Below are positions 8,457 to 16,711 of a stretch of 64,000 nt of DNA, in pieces. This stretch comes from an uncultured Lachnospiraceae bacterium (GTDB lineage Bacteria > Bacillota > Clostridia > Lachnospirales > Lachnospiraceae). Positions within the stretch are counted from its first letter, which is position 1. Every line of letters begins with the position of its first letter. Made by a program: the position numbers and the translations under genes. The stretch lies in assembly GCA_910577105.1 (NCBI GenBank), contig CAJTMB010000014.1:8869-72868 (forward strand), written 5' to 3'. The notes under the pieces are model-generated. The model worked only from the letters and a program-made list of their open reading frames with translations. It ran no database searches and was not told where the DNA came from.

Positions 8457-8930
8457 CTAAAATATTAAGCCGCAGGCTATTTTTTTCCCTGAATCCCCTG
8501 CCGGCTGGCTGCGGTAATCGTCGGGCATGTCATGAATGACTACCGTTCGTCCCAGCACTTCTCCGGGAAGAAATCTTTCCGTATAAAAAGCGCCCCATGC
8601 TTTTCCGTTATTTGCAAAAAGTACCGGCATATCCCCGGCATGAAGCGGGTGCTCCTTTCCGTAGGGATTAAAATGGCCCTTTGTATTTGCAAGCGGCTCT
8701 TCTGCGGTGCCCGCACATGCCAATCCTTCATGGATATGGAATCCGTATATTCCGGTTCCGTTATCCGGTAATCCCAATACATCCGCCACCACTACGGTTC
8801 CCTGCCTGTATCTGTAAAACAGAACCATCCCCCTGATATCCGGGTAATTTATCGTTCCGCGTACCTGTGCATAATGCTCAGGCGGGCTGTTTAAAATCGG
8901 ATAAATAGACTCCGACAGCATTTCATACAT
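8457..8930 (-). CDS. Cu/Zn superoxide dismutase-like protein, no signal peptide
   Basis: A 157-residue protein of the SodC fold. The metal ligands are present: H65 and H67 (GFHIHEG), H86 (GHFNP), H94, H97, D100 (LHAGDMP) and H133 (VIHDMPDD). Cysteines C72 and C153 match the conserved disulfide. The usual active-site arginine near the C-terminus (SRLACG) is replaced by lysine (KKIACG, K150). No export signal is seen, unlike most bacterial SodC. The start at 8930 follows GGAGGCG; an upstream in-frame start has no ribosome site. It may detoxify superoxide or only bind metal. Confidence 0.85.
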   Translation of the reverse strand: MYEMLSESIYPILNSPPEHYAQVRGTINYPDIRGMVLFYRYRQGTVVVADVLGLPDNGTGIYGFHIHEGLACAGTAEEPLANTKGHFNPYGKEHPLHAGDMPVLFANNGKAWGAFYTERFLPGEVLGRTVVIHDMPDDYRSQPAGDSGKKIACGLIF

Positions 8931-9021
8931 AAAAAAACGCCTCCCATAAAATAGAATATTCCATTTGGAATATTCTATTCCGGGAAACGCCAAACGTGAA
9001 AGCCAATCCTTTGGGCCTTCT

Positions 9022-9378
9022 TTATGCTACTTTGGATTTTGCAAGTTCTGCAAGGCTCTTAAAGCCTTCAGCATCATTAACTGCCATCTCTGCAAGCATC
9101 TTTCTGTTGATGTCAACTCCTGCAAGTTTCAAACCATACATAAATTTGCTGTAAGACAAGCCGTTGATTCTTGCCGCTGCATTGATACGTGCAATCCAGA
9201 GCTGTCTGAACTGACGCTTTCTTTCTTTTCTGCCTGCATAGGAACTTGCCAGCGCCCTCATAACAGACTGTTTTGCAACCCTGTACTGTTTGCTTCTCGC
9301 TCCCCTGTAGCCTTTTGCAAGCTTTAATATTCTATTGTGTTTTTTTCTAGCGTTCATGCCGCCTTTGATTCTTGCCAT
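9022..9378 (-). CDS. rplT: 50S ribosomal protein L20
   Basis: A 118-residue basic protein with the typical start MARIKGGMNARKKHNRILK and the motif GYRGARSKQYRVAKQ. It binds 23S rRNA early in assembly, and in Firmicutes also binds the infC leader to reduce its own operon's expression. It is the last gene of infC-rpmI-rplT, 23 bp after rpmI. AGGAGGAG precedes the ATG. Confidence 0.98.
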   Translation of the reverse strand: MARIKGGMNARKKHNRILKLAKGYRGARSKQYRVAKQSVMRALASSYAGRKERKRQFRQLWIARINAAARINGLSYSKFMYGLKLAGVDINRKMLAEMAVNDAEGFKSLAELAKSKVA

Positions 9379-9401
9379 GTCTCATTCTCCTCCTTACCGA
9401 A

Positions 9402-9599
9402 TTATAAATATGGTAAAATTTTCTTCATATTTTTTACGTTGGTTGCATCTGTGATTGCAGGCTTTCTCAGATTACGTTTTCTCTTGGTGGATTTTTTCGT
9501 CAAGATATGGCTCTTATAAGCTTTGCTTCTTTTTAACTTACCTGTTCCGGTTACTCTAAAACGCTTCGCTGCTGCTCTGCTTGTCTTCATTTTTGGCAT
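9402..9599 (-). CDS. rpmI: 50S ribosomal protein L35
   Basis: A 65-residue basic protein, MPKMKTSRAAAKRFRVTG at its start and KRNLRKPAI later, typical of L35. Middle gene of the infC-rpmI-rplT operon; AGGAGG precedes the ATG by the usual distance. Confidence 0.98.
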   Translation of the reverse strand: MPKMKTSRAAAKRFRVTGTGKLKRSKAYKSHILTKKSTKRKRNLRKPAITDATNVKNMKKILPYL

Positions 9600-9645
9600 A
9601 ACAAGTTCCTCCTAAACTCTCTTTGATTAATCTATTTTAACTGTG

Positions 9646-10155
9646 TTAGCTGCGCTTCTCAGTTAAAAACATTGTCATACTCCTGCCTTCTACCTTTGGC
9701 GCCTTCTCCACAACCGCCACATCAGACAGGCTCTCAGCAAAATCATCCAGAATATGCTTGCTGTTGTTCATGTGCGCCATCTCACGGCCGCGGAAACGTA
9801 AAGTGATTTTCACCTTATCTCCCTTTGTCAGGAACTTCCTTGCCGCATTCACCTTGGTATTTAAGTCGTTGGTGTCAATGTTCGGGGAAAGCCTGATTTC
9901 TTTTACCTCGATGGTCCTCTGTTTTTTCTTTGCTTCTTTTTCTTTTCTGGTCTGCTCATATTTGAACTTACCATAATCCACAATCTTGCATACGGGCGGC
10001 TTTGCCGTAGGAGCAATTTTTACAAGGTCAAGACCTGCCTCCTCTGCAAGCTTCTGTGCATCCCTGGCGGACATAATGCCCAACTGTTCTCCGTCCTCAC
10101 CAATAAGGCGTACTTCTCTGTCCCTAATCTGTTCGTTAATCATTAAATCGCTAAT
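9646..10155 (-). CDS. infC: Translation initiation factor IF-3, probable ATT start
   Basis: IF-3 of 169 residues with both domains: N-terminal (INEQIRDREVRLI) and C-terminal (RFRGREMAH), joined by a Lys/Glu-rich linker. It prevents premature 50S joining and checks the start codon. The first ATG in frame (10170) has no ribosome site before it; instead that ATG forms part of GGAGGG (10168-10163), which lies 7 nt before an ATT codon at 10155. An AUU-type start is the classic device by which IF-3 represses its own translation, so ATT is taken as the start. An ATG at 10143 is the other possibility. Confidence 0.93.
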   Translation of the reverse strand: MSDLMINEQIRDREVRLIGEDGEQLGIMSARDAQKLAEEAGLDLVKIAPTAKPPVCKIVDYGKFKYEQTRKEKEAKKKQRTIEVKEIRLSPNIDTNDLNTKVNAARKFLTKGDKVKITLRFRGREMAHMNNSKHILDDFAESLSDVAVVEKAPKVEGRSMTMFLTEKRS

Positions 10156-10187
10156 GGCTGTACCCTCCATAAAGAAAATTTAAAAAA

Positions 10188-10343
10188 GTGGATAGCATAA
10201 CTATCCACCAAATCATTCACACCCATCCCGGCATACCAAACATTCAATGTCTTTGACCGCCGGATGAAACTATGAACACTTACGAGCCGCCTGCTGTAAG
10301 GTGAGAGTGGATACTCTGCTTTGTTGTTATGCATTCCACATGT
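10188..10343 (-). ncRNA. L20-type leader with attenuator, upstream of infC
   Basis: The infC leader ends in an intrinsic terminator, stem GTGGATAG/CTATCCAC (10188-10208) followed by T6, about 30 bases before the start. An upstream segment, GAGTATCCACTCTC, can pair with the GTGGATA arm, giving an alternative antiterminating fold. The middle contains GGCTCGTAAGTGTTC, as in Firmicute L20 leaders. By the known mechanism, L20 binding favours termination. Boundaries are approximate; a covariance search with the L20 leader model would settle it. Confidence 0.8.
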
Positions 10344-10349
10344 TTAAGT

Positions 10350-10378
10350 AGCATATCACACTTCAAGGCTCTTGTCAA
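10350..10378 (-). promoter_or_regulatory. Promoter of infC-rpmI-rplT
   Basis: TTGACA (10378-10373), 17-bp spacer, TATGCT (10355-10350) on the minus strand. It predicts a leader of about 190 nt before the infC ATT start, matching the attenuator. Confidence 0.8.
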
Positions 10379-10380
10379 CA

Positions 10381-10424
10381 CTCCTTTTTCAGATTTCATC
10401 ATCTCCTTTTTCAGATTTCATCAT
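10381..10424 (+). repeat. Perfect tandem duplication of a 22-bp unit
   Basis: The 22 bases at 10381-10402 (beginning CTCCTTTTTC) are repeated exactly at 10403-10424, immediately upstream of the infC -35 box. No function is assigned; it could be replication slippage or an upstream promoter element. Confidence 0.9.
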
Positions 10425-10444
10425 CTTCTCATTTGCGGCAGCCC

Positions 10445-10577
10445 GGGACGGCATATCAATATCCACCGGGGGACGTTTGCACTCTTACAAAGACGTAGTG
10501 GTACTAGGTTTGTAAAATACACAAACCAAGGACCAACGTCTTTGTAACGCCCCCTATGGATATTGATATGCCGTCCC
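10445..10577 (+). repeat. Foldback element, copy B (form II)
   Basis: Perfect 20-bp outer arms at 10445-10464 and 10558-10577. Core: GGGGG/CCCCC, unpaired ACGTTTGCACTC, stem TTACAAAGACGT/ACGTCTTTGTAA, AGTGGTACTAG, apical hairpin GTTTGT/ACAAAC, CCAAGGACC. Compared with copy A the inner stem has changed GGCGT/ACGCC to GACGT/ACGTC, a compensated change. It lies downstream of the exonuclease-family gene and upstream of the infC promoter. Confidence 0.87.
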
Positions 10578-10613
10578 TGTCAACTTTTGCAGAATGTGGA
10601 ATTACATAAAATT

Positions 10614-11711
10614 CTACTTCAATACAAATCGCATATACACAGGGTCATGGTCTGAATATTGATACTGTAAATCTACATTTTCATACCAGGTGCATTTGAC
10701 ATTGTCGGATATGATGAAGCCGTCCAGCGTTACGGTATAGGTTGTCTCGGGATTGTAGGCTTCATCAGCATTGCGGGCGCTGTCGTGCAGTGCCGCCCTT
10801 TCTTCATCCGAAAGGGTATCCATGCAAAAAGCAAAGCCTTTGGGCAGTTCTTCCCTTGGGAAGGGGTATGCCCATGACTCTCTTTGGCTGCCGTCATCCG
10901 AAAGCGCTTTCAGGTCATGGTTGAAATCGCCGCCGCAGATTACATAATTTCCCGCTTCGTATTCCCGCCGCATATCTTCGCAAAGCATGGAAACCTGCCC
11001 TTGTCTGATTTCATCGCTGTTGCCGTATGCAGACATGTGGAGGTTGATAATGCACAGATACTTTCCATTGTCCACAGGGATTCTGTTGATGCTGTAGCAG
11101 CGGTCCAAATCCAAAAACTTGCTAAAGGAAGTGGATATGGGAAAACTTCTGCGCAAGGCGCTTTCTATCGGATAGGAAGACATCACCGCAAGCCCTGCCT
11201 TGCTCTTACCATGAGGCTGTGTCAAAGGATAAAACAAAAATGCCGAATCGTAATTGACGGCAAACGTCATGTCGTAGCCTTCATAGACCGTCTGCAGCAT
11301 TTCATACTGGTTGACATGATAGCTTCTGGTTGCATCCAAATCTACTTCCTGCCAGAGCAGAAAATCCGGCTTTAAGGTATCTTTTACATAGGAAACGGCG
11401 CCTGCCACCGTTTCTTCCACGCTTTCCCTGCTTGCCGCCACGGAAGAGGTCCCGCCATCCATAAAGAAACTAAATTCGGGCGTATATGCCCCGAACCCGA
11501 TATTGTATGTCGTAATACCATATTCTTGTCCACTCGTCAGGACGGCATCCGCCCCTGCGCCCGGCTTCACCTCAAGGGAAAGGTTATCAGGCAGTCTTTT
11601 ATAGGAAATCATTACATATGCCGCATACACTGCCACTGCCAGTACGATGGCGAGTAAAAGCAGACCTGCGCCCTTTAAAATCACTTTGCACACCTTTTTT
11701 TGCTTTGCCAT
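10614..11711 (-). CDS. Membrane-anchored endonuclease/exonuclease/phosphatase family protein
   Basis: A 365-residue protein with an N-terminal hydrophobic anchor (about 12-33) and an extracytoplasmic EEP-fold domain. Catalytic motifs: TYNIGFGAY (metal Asn), LLWQEVD (metal Glu), NLHMSAYGN, GGDFNHD and the terminal SDHDPV. The fold covers nucleases, sphingomyelinases and phosphoinositide phosphatases, and substrate cannot be inferred. A surface location suggests a role on external DNA or lipids. It appears to be a single-gene unit. Confidence 0.88.
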   Translation of the reverse strand: MAKQKKVCKVILKGAGLLLLAIVLAVAVYAAYVMISYKRLPDNLSLEVKPGAGADAVLTSGQEYGITTYNIGFGAYTPEFSFFMDGGTSSVAASRESVEETVAGAVSYVKDTLKPDFLLWQEVDLDATRSYHVNQYEMLQTVYEGYDMTFAVNYDSAFLFYPLTQPHGKSKAGLAVMSSYPIESALRRSFPISTSFSKFLDLDRCYSINRIPVDNGKYLCIINLHMSAYGNSDEIRQGQVSMLCEDMRREYEAGNYVICGGDFNHDLKALSDDGSQRESWAYPFPREELPKGFAFCMDTLSDEERAALHDSARNADEAYNPETTYTVTLDGFIISDNVKCTWYENVDLQYQYSDHDPVYMRFVLK

Positions 11712-11750
11712 ACCTGCAAACTTCCTTTCTTTTTTAAGTTAACTCCTCAT

Positions 11751-11986
11751 TTAGAACCACCAGCCGTTTAAAAACAGCCAGATTTCCTGAAAAATGCCGC
11801 AAGCACAAGCGCCCCTCCGATTCTGTCCATTGCTTTGGAGGGAGATACCAATCCAACCATCAGTATCATCACTATCAAAAGCGGTCCTGACGCAAGCAAC
11901 CCCAGTATAATATTCATGACAAAAAAAGCCCATACAGGAACCACCGAAAAATATTGTTTCAATTTATATACCCCGCATATCCCCAA
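11751..11986 (-). pseudogene. Small hydrophobic protein, probably frameshifted
   Basis: A minus-strand frame from a TTG at 11986 encodes a hydrophobic peptide (VVPVWAFFVMNIILGLL, then GGALVLAAFF) and ends at 11768. If one T is added to the T5 run near 11790, the frame instead continues AAFFQEIWLFLNGWWF to a stop at 11751, which looks more like a natural end for a membrane peptide. The start is uncertain, no strong ribosome site is seen, and I know no family. The rest of the gap 11712-12079 holds nothing I can identify. Confidence 0.35.
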
Positions 11987-12079
11987 ACTCTGCCTTTATT
12001 TCATTCTAATCAAAAGTTCTAAACCTGTCAAATATATCAGTATCCCCATCCCAGAATATTATCTTTTTCAGAAACCTCC

Positions 12080-12108
12080 TTGCTAAGGCAGTCGAAATGT
12101 ACTAATAT
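12080..12108 (+). promoter_or_regulatory. Promoter of the malic enzyme gene
   Basis: TTGCTA (12080-12085), 17-bp spacer, TAATAT (12103-12108), about 46 bp before the ATG. Confidence 0.65.
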
Positions 12109-12154
12109 AAACTTAATGTACAAGGGTAATTAAACAAAGAAATGAGGAAACGAC

Positions 12155-13306
12155 ATGACAACCAATGAAAAAGCTTTGATGCTTCATGAACAATGGAACG
12201 GAAAACTGGAAACAGTGAGCAAAACTCCCGTGAAATCAAGGGAGGATTTGGCCCTTGCCTATACACCCGGCGTTGCGGAACCCTGCAAGGTCATTGCAGA
12301 GGAAAAAGAGGCCGCTTATAAATATACCATGAAAGCCAACACCGTGGCCGTCATCTCCGACGGCAGCGCCGTTCTGGGACTCGGCAACATCGGTCCCTAT
12401 GCCGCCATGCCGGTTATGGAAGGAAAAGCCGTGCTTTTTAAGGAATTTGGCGGTGTGAACGCGGTTCCCATCTGTCTGGACACACAGGATACGGAGGAAA
12501 TTATCAAAACCGTGACTTATCTGGCGCCCGGTTTCGGCGGCATTAACTTAGAAGACATCAGCGCTCCCCGCTGCTTTGAGATTGAGGAACGGCTGAAAGA
12601 AATTCTGAATATTCCCGTTTTTCACGATGACCAGCACGGCACTGCCATCGTAGTGCTGGCGGGTATCATCAACGCCCTGAAAGTGACCGGAAAGAAAAAA
12701 GAGGAATGCCGGGTGGTGGTCAACGGCGCGGGAAGCGCCGGCATTGCCATTACCAAACTGCTGCTTACCTATGGTTTTCCCAATATCATCATGTGCGACA
12801 AAACAGGCATCGTTTCCAAGGATGCAAAAGGGCTAAACTGGATGCAGCAGAAAATGACCGAAGTCACCAATCTGCACGGAGAAACCGGAACCCTTGCCGA
12901 CGCCATGAAAGGCGCAGATATCTTCGTGGGCGTTTCCGCGCCCGGCATTGTCAGCGAAGAAATGGTCGCTTCCATGAACAGGGATGCCATCCTTTTTGCC
13001 ATGGCAAATCCCGTTCCCGAAATCATGCCTGATTTGGCTAAGGCTGCCGGTGCAAAGGTGGTAGGCACCGGACGCTCCGATTTTCCCAACCAGGTCAACA
13101 ATGTGGTGGCGTTTCCCGGCATATTTAAGGGGGCGCTGGAAGGACGCGCCACACAGATTACCGAAGAAATGAAACTGGCCGCAGCCATTGCCATTGCGGG
13201 ACTTGTACCCGAAAATGAGCTTTCCGCCGACAATATTATGCCGGAAGCCTTCAATCCCAAAGTGGCGGACGTGGTGGCGGATGCCGTTAAGTCCCATATC
13301 AGGTAA
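12155..13306 (+). CDS. NAD(P)-dependent malic enzyme
   Basis: Oxidative decarboxylation of malate to pyruvate. At 383 residues it is the short bacterial form (YtsJ-like) without a phosphotransacetylase tail. Motifs: LAYTPGVAEPC and SDGSAVLGLGNIGP (malate and metal binding), FHDDQHGTAIV (catalytic/metal Asp), and the Rossmann loop VNGAGSAGIA. Coenzyme preference cannot be read with confidence. AAATGAGGAA precedes the ATG. The next gene starts 4 bp after the stop, so they are probably co-transcribed. Confidence 0.95.
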   Translation: MTTNEKALMLHEQWNGKLETVSKTPVKSREDLALAYTPGVAEPCKVIAEEKEAAYKYTMKANTVAVISDGSAVLGLGNIGPYAAMPVMEGKAVLFKEFGGVNAVPICLDTQDTEEIIKTVTYLAPGFGGINLEDISAPRCFEIEERLKEILNIPVFHDDQHGTAIVVLAGIINALKVTGKKKEECRVVVNGAGSAGIAITKLLLTYGFPNIIMCDKTGIVSKDAKGLNWMQQKMTEVTNLHGETGTLADAMKGADIFVGVSAPGIVSEEMVASMNRDAILFAMANPVPEIMPDLAKAAGAKVVGTGRSDFPNQVNNVVAFPGIFKGALEGRATQITEEMKLAAAIAIAGLVPENELSADNIMPEAFNPKVADVVADAVKSHIR

Positions 13307-13310
13307 CGTC

Positions 13311-14282
13311 ATGGATGCCGACTGGCTGTCAAAGCCCTATTATTCCCTGGATGCCTACTGCAAGCATACCTACGGGGAAAAATATTATAAGATTGCCCTT
13401 AACGCCGGTCTTTCCTGCCCCAACAGGGACGGGCGTATCGGCACCGGAGGCTGTATCTTTTGCAGCAAGGGGGGCAGCGGTGACTTTGCCGCTAAAACAG
13501 ATGCGGATTCCATACAGTCACAGCTTCTGGCGGGACGTGCCATGTTTTGCGGCAAAAATACGGGCAGCCGTTTTATTGCCTACTTTCAGGCATATACTAA
13601 TACCTACGGCCCTGTATCTTATCTTCGTGATATTTACACTGCCGCCCTGCGCCTTCCTTATGTAGCGGGCATTTCCATTGCAACCCGGCCGGACTGCCTG
13701 GGACGCGATGTTTTGTCCTTATTGCAGGAAATAAAAGCAGATTTTCCCGACAAATTCATCTGGGTGGAACTGGGCTTACAGACCATGCATGAAGACACGG
13801 CCGCATTTATCAACAGGGGGTATTCCCTGTCCGTCTTTGAAGAGGCCGTATCCGCATTGGATGTGCTGCATATTCCGGTTATCGTACATGTGATTCTGGG
13901 ACTTCCGGGTGAAACGCCTGCCCGAATGTATGAAACTTGTTGTTATTTAAACCATGTGAAGCCTTTTGGCATAAAACTGCAGCTTCTTCATATTTTACGG
14001 GATACTCCCCTTGCGGAAAAATACCTCCACGGGGAAATACCCGGATTTCAGGCGTTGACGCAGGAAGCTTATACGGCAATTCTGATTCACTGTCTGGAAC
14101 TGCTTGACCCGGACATCACCATCCACAGGCTGACCGGTGACGGGCCGAAAGACTTATTGATTGCCCCACTCTGGAGCTTGAACAAAAGAAACGTACTGAA
14201 CACGCTGCACAATACCATGCGGCAGCAAAACACTTACCAAGGGAGATGTTTTTATGATGCAGGATGCGCTGACCCTGTATAA
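13311..14282 (+). CDS. TIGR01212-type radical SAM protein (YhcC/YtqA family)
   Basis: A 323-residue radical SAM enzyme of the YhcC family. The N-terminal cluster motif is CPNRDGRIGTGGCIFC, the unusual long-spaced cysteine set of this group; later come SIATRPDC, WVELGLQTMHEDT and ILGLPGETPA. The reaction of this family is not firmly established; links to tRNA modification have been proposed. Start 13311 is just after the malic enzyme stop. The 3' end overlaps the DUF4364 gene by 29 bp. Confidence 0.9.
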   Translation: MDADWLSKPYYSLDAYCKHTYGEKYYKIALNAGLSCPNRDGRIGTGGCIFCSKGGSGDFAAKTDADSIQSQLLAGRAMFCGKNTGSRFIAYFQAYTNTYGPVSYLRDIYTAALRLPYVAGISIATRPDCLGRDVLSLLQEIKADFPDKFIWVELGLQTMHEDTAAFINRGYSLSVFEEAVSALDVLHIPVIVHVILGLPGETPARMYETCCYLNHVKPFGIKLQLLHILRDTPLAEKYLHGEIPGFQALTQEAYTAILIHCLELLDPDITIHRLTGDGPKDLLIAPLWSLNKRNVLNTLHNTMRQQNTYQGRCFYDAGCADPV

Positions 14283-14769
14283 ATTGATTGTACTCTTTAT
14301 GTTGGACAAGGTAGCCTTTCCCATGACCAAGGCGCAGGTGTGTGATTTTATACAGGAGAAAGAATACACAAATTTTTTCACCATACAGCAGGTTATCTCC
14401 GAACTCACCGATACGGAACTGATTTCCGCTAAATCCATCCGCAACCGTACCCAGCTTTGCATCACGGAAGAAGGAAAGGAAACTCTCCGTTTTTTTGAAA
14501 ACCGCATCAGTGAAGGCATTAAATCCGATATTGAGAATTACTTTTCCGAAAAAGAATTGGAACTGCGCAACGAAGTATCGGTGCAGGGCGACTATTACAA
14601 ATCCACCAGCGGCGAATATGAAGCCCATCTTCTGGCAAAGGACCGGGGCATTACACTGGTGGAGATTACATTGTCTGTTCCGGCAAAGGAAATAGCCGCC
14701 TCCATCTGCGATAACTGGCAGAAAAAGAATCAGGCAATTTACCAGTATCTGGCTGAACAGTTGTTTTAG
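14254..14769 (+). CDS. DUF4364 family protein, winged-helix-like
   Basis: A 171-residue protein matching the Clostridia-specific DUF4364 family: an N-terminal winged-helix-like region (about 1-75, with MTKAQVCDFIQ and TQLCITEEGKETL) and a C-terminal beta region containing ITLVEITLSVP. A DNA-binding role is plausible from the fold but unproven. AAGGGAGATG precedes the ATG inside the radical SAM gene. Its stop overlaps the convergent rarA stop by 3 bp. Confidence 0.88.
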   Translation: MMQDALTLYKLIVLFMLDKVAFPMTKAQVCDFIQEKEYTNFFTIQQVISELTDTELISAKSIRNRTQLCITEEGKETLRFFENRISEGIKSDIENYFSEKELELRNEVSVQGDYYKSTSGEYEAHLLAKDRGITLVEITLSVPAKEIAASICDNWQKKNQAIYQYLAEQLF

Positions 14770-16103
14770 CCCTCGCTTTCTTCTGCTTCTCTTTTGATTT
14801 TTTTCATATGCTCTTTTATTTTAGCTTCATAACCGTTTCCCGACGGCCTGTAAAATTCTTTGCCGTCAAGTTCATAGGGAAGATACTGCTGTTTCACATA
14901 ATTGTTTTTATAGTCATGGGCATATTTGTAGCCGGTTCCGTGTCCCAGCTTTGCCGCTCCCTTATAGTGGGCGTCCTGCAAATGGACGGGAATGGGCAGG
15001 TTTCCCGTATTCTTCACCTCTTCCATGGCCTCTGAAATAGCCGTTACGGCAGCATTGCTCTTTGGTGCGGACGCCACGTAAGCAACCGCCTGCGCCAGTA
15101 TAATCTGCGCCTCCGGCATACCGATTCTTTCCGCCGCAAGAGAGGCATTTACCGCCACCGCAAGCGCCTGCGGGTCTGCGTTTCCCACATCTTCCGCCGC
15201 ACAAATCATAATCCTTCTGGCAATAAAGGTCACGCTCTCCCCCGCATACAGCATCCTTGCCAGATAATAAACCGCCGCGTCCGCATCCGAGCCCCGCATG
15301 CTCTTGATAAAGGCGGATATGGTATCATAATGGCTGTCCCCGTTTTTATCATAGCGCATGACACGCTTCTGGATGCACTCCTGTGCCACCTCAAGCGTAA
15401 TATGTATCTTTCCGTCTTCGCTTCTTGCAGTCGTCATGACTCCCAGTTCCACTGCATTGAGTGCATGTCTGGCATCCCCGCCGGATAGCTCCGCCAGAAA
15501 CTCCAGCGCCTCTTCGTCAATCTCGGCATCAAAACTGCCCATGCCCTTGTCCTTGTCATAAACCGCCTTATTAATCAACGCTTTAATATCCGCCTTTTCC
15601 AGCGGCTTCAGTTCAAAAATGACGGAGCGGGAAATCAATGCCCCGTTCACTTCAAAATAGGGGTTTTCCGTGGTGGCGCCAATCAGAATAATGGTGCCGT
15701 CCTCCACAAAGGGAAGCAGGTAGTCCTGTTGTCCTTTATTGAAACGATGAATCTCGTCAATAAACAGGATGGTTCTCCTGCCGTACATTCCCTGACTGTC
15801 CTTTGCCTTCTTTACCACTTCCTCCATATCCTTTTTCCCCGCCACAGTCGCATTTATCTGGGTAAAATCTGCGCTGGTGGTATTGGCAATCACTTTTGCA
15901 AGGGTGGTCTTTCCCGTACCGGGAGGCCCATAAAAAATGATGGAACTGAGTTTGTCCGCCTTGATGGCGCGGTACAAAAGCTTGTCCTTTCCGATGATAT
16001 GCTGCTGCCCTGCCACTTCTTCCAGCGTAGCAGGACGCATCCTTGCCGCGAGGGGCGATTCTTTTTCCATGTTGTTCTGCCGCATATATTCAAATAAATC
16101 CAT
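14766..16103 (-). CDS. rarA: Replication-associated recombination protein A (AAA+ ATPase)
   Basis: A 445-residue clamp-loader-like ATPase that acts at stalled replication forks. Motifs: MRPATLEEVAGQQHI, Walker A GPPGTGKTT, Walker B FIDEIHRFNKGQQD, sensor I GATTENPYF, then the MgsA C-terminal tetramerisation region (GNADPQALAVAVNA, LPIPVHLQDAHYKGA). Full length. GGGAGGAAG precedes the ATG. Confidence 0.97.
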   Translation of the reverse strand: MDLFEYMRQNNMEKESPLAARMRPATLEEVAGQQHIIGKDKLLYRAIKADKLSSIIFYGPPGTGKTTLAKVIANTTSADFTQINATVAGKKDMEEVVKKAKDSQGMYGRRTILFIDEIHRFNKGQQDYLLPFVEDGTIILIGATTENPYFEVNGALISRSVIFELKPLEKADIKALINKAVYDKDKGMGSFDAEIDEEALEFLAELSGGDARHALNAVELGVMTTARSEDGKIHITLEVAQECIQKRVMRYDKNGDSHYDTISAFIKSMRGSDADAAVYYLARMLYAGESVTFIARRIMICAAEDVGNADPQALAVAVNASLAAERIGMPEAQIILAQAVAYVASAPKSNAAVTAISEAMEEVKNTGNLPIPVHLQDAHYKGAAKLGHGTGYKYAHDYKNNYVKQQYLPYELDGKEFYRPSGNGYEAKIKEHMKKIKREAEESEG

Positions 16104-16181
16104 CCGATGTACTTCCTCCCTGTTTCCGGTTCTTTTCCGGACCGCTATCTTTGAGTTCCTGTTGAGATTCCTTACCGGAAA

Positions 16182-16677
16182 TCAGGAATGTTCCTTCACA
16201 TACTGCAAAAACTCCGGTGTTTTTGACCAATATTTTATTCCCCAGTTTTCAAAATTCCATTCTTCCATGTAATCATTGCACTCATAATCAATATAAAACA
16301 GTTCCCCGTTTTGTACCACAAAATTAGTGGGAAAGTAATCTATATTAATGCCTGCCGGATAGAGCAGACCGCACATATTGTGAATCTGCTCAAAATAGGC
16401 AGGCAGCATTTGCTCTTTTTGCACAAGCTCGTATATGGTTTCTCCTTCTATATATTCCTTGAGGATGCATTCTCTTTCAACGTCCGCCGCAAGCATCAGG
16501 GGCATTTTGATGCCCACAGATTTTAAACGGCTGTAATCCCTCATTTCCGCTTCCATCTTGTTCCCAAACTGATAATAGTCGCAAGGCTCATGGTGAATCT
16601 GTTTCAGCACATACTCATGCCCGCCATCCGAAACCAAATAAGAATATCCGCCTTTTCCTTTTCCGGATTAAGGTCAT
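16182..16677 (-). pseudogene. Kinase-fold protein with a frameshift in the glycine loop
   Basis: The main frame (16182-16637) encodes a small kinase-like protein: GGHEYVLKQIHHEP with the ATP-binding lysine, LKEYIEGETIYELV as hinge, YFPTNFVV as degenerate catalytic loop and FYIDYECNDY as the metal-binding motif. It has no good start: in frame it runs back through GKGKGGYSYLV to a TAA. One frame away an ATG at 16677, with AGGATATA before it, gives MTLIRK. Removing one base in the CCGGAAAAGG stretch joins them as MTLIRKGKGGYSYLV, a normal nucleotide loop. So it is a broken gene or a one-base sequence error. Confidence 0.75.
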
Positions 16678-16711
16678 TATATCCTATTGCCGGGGCGGAC
16701 ACAAGGGCATT

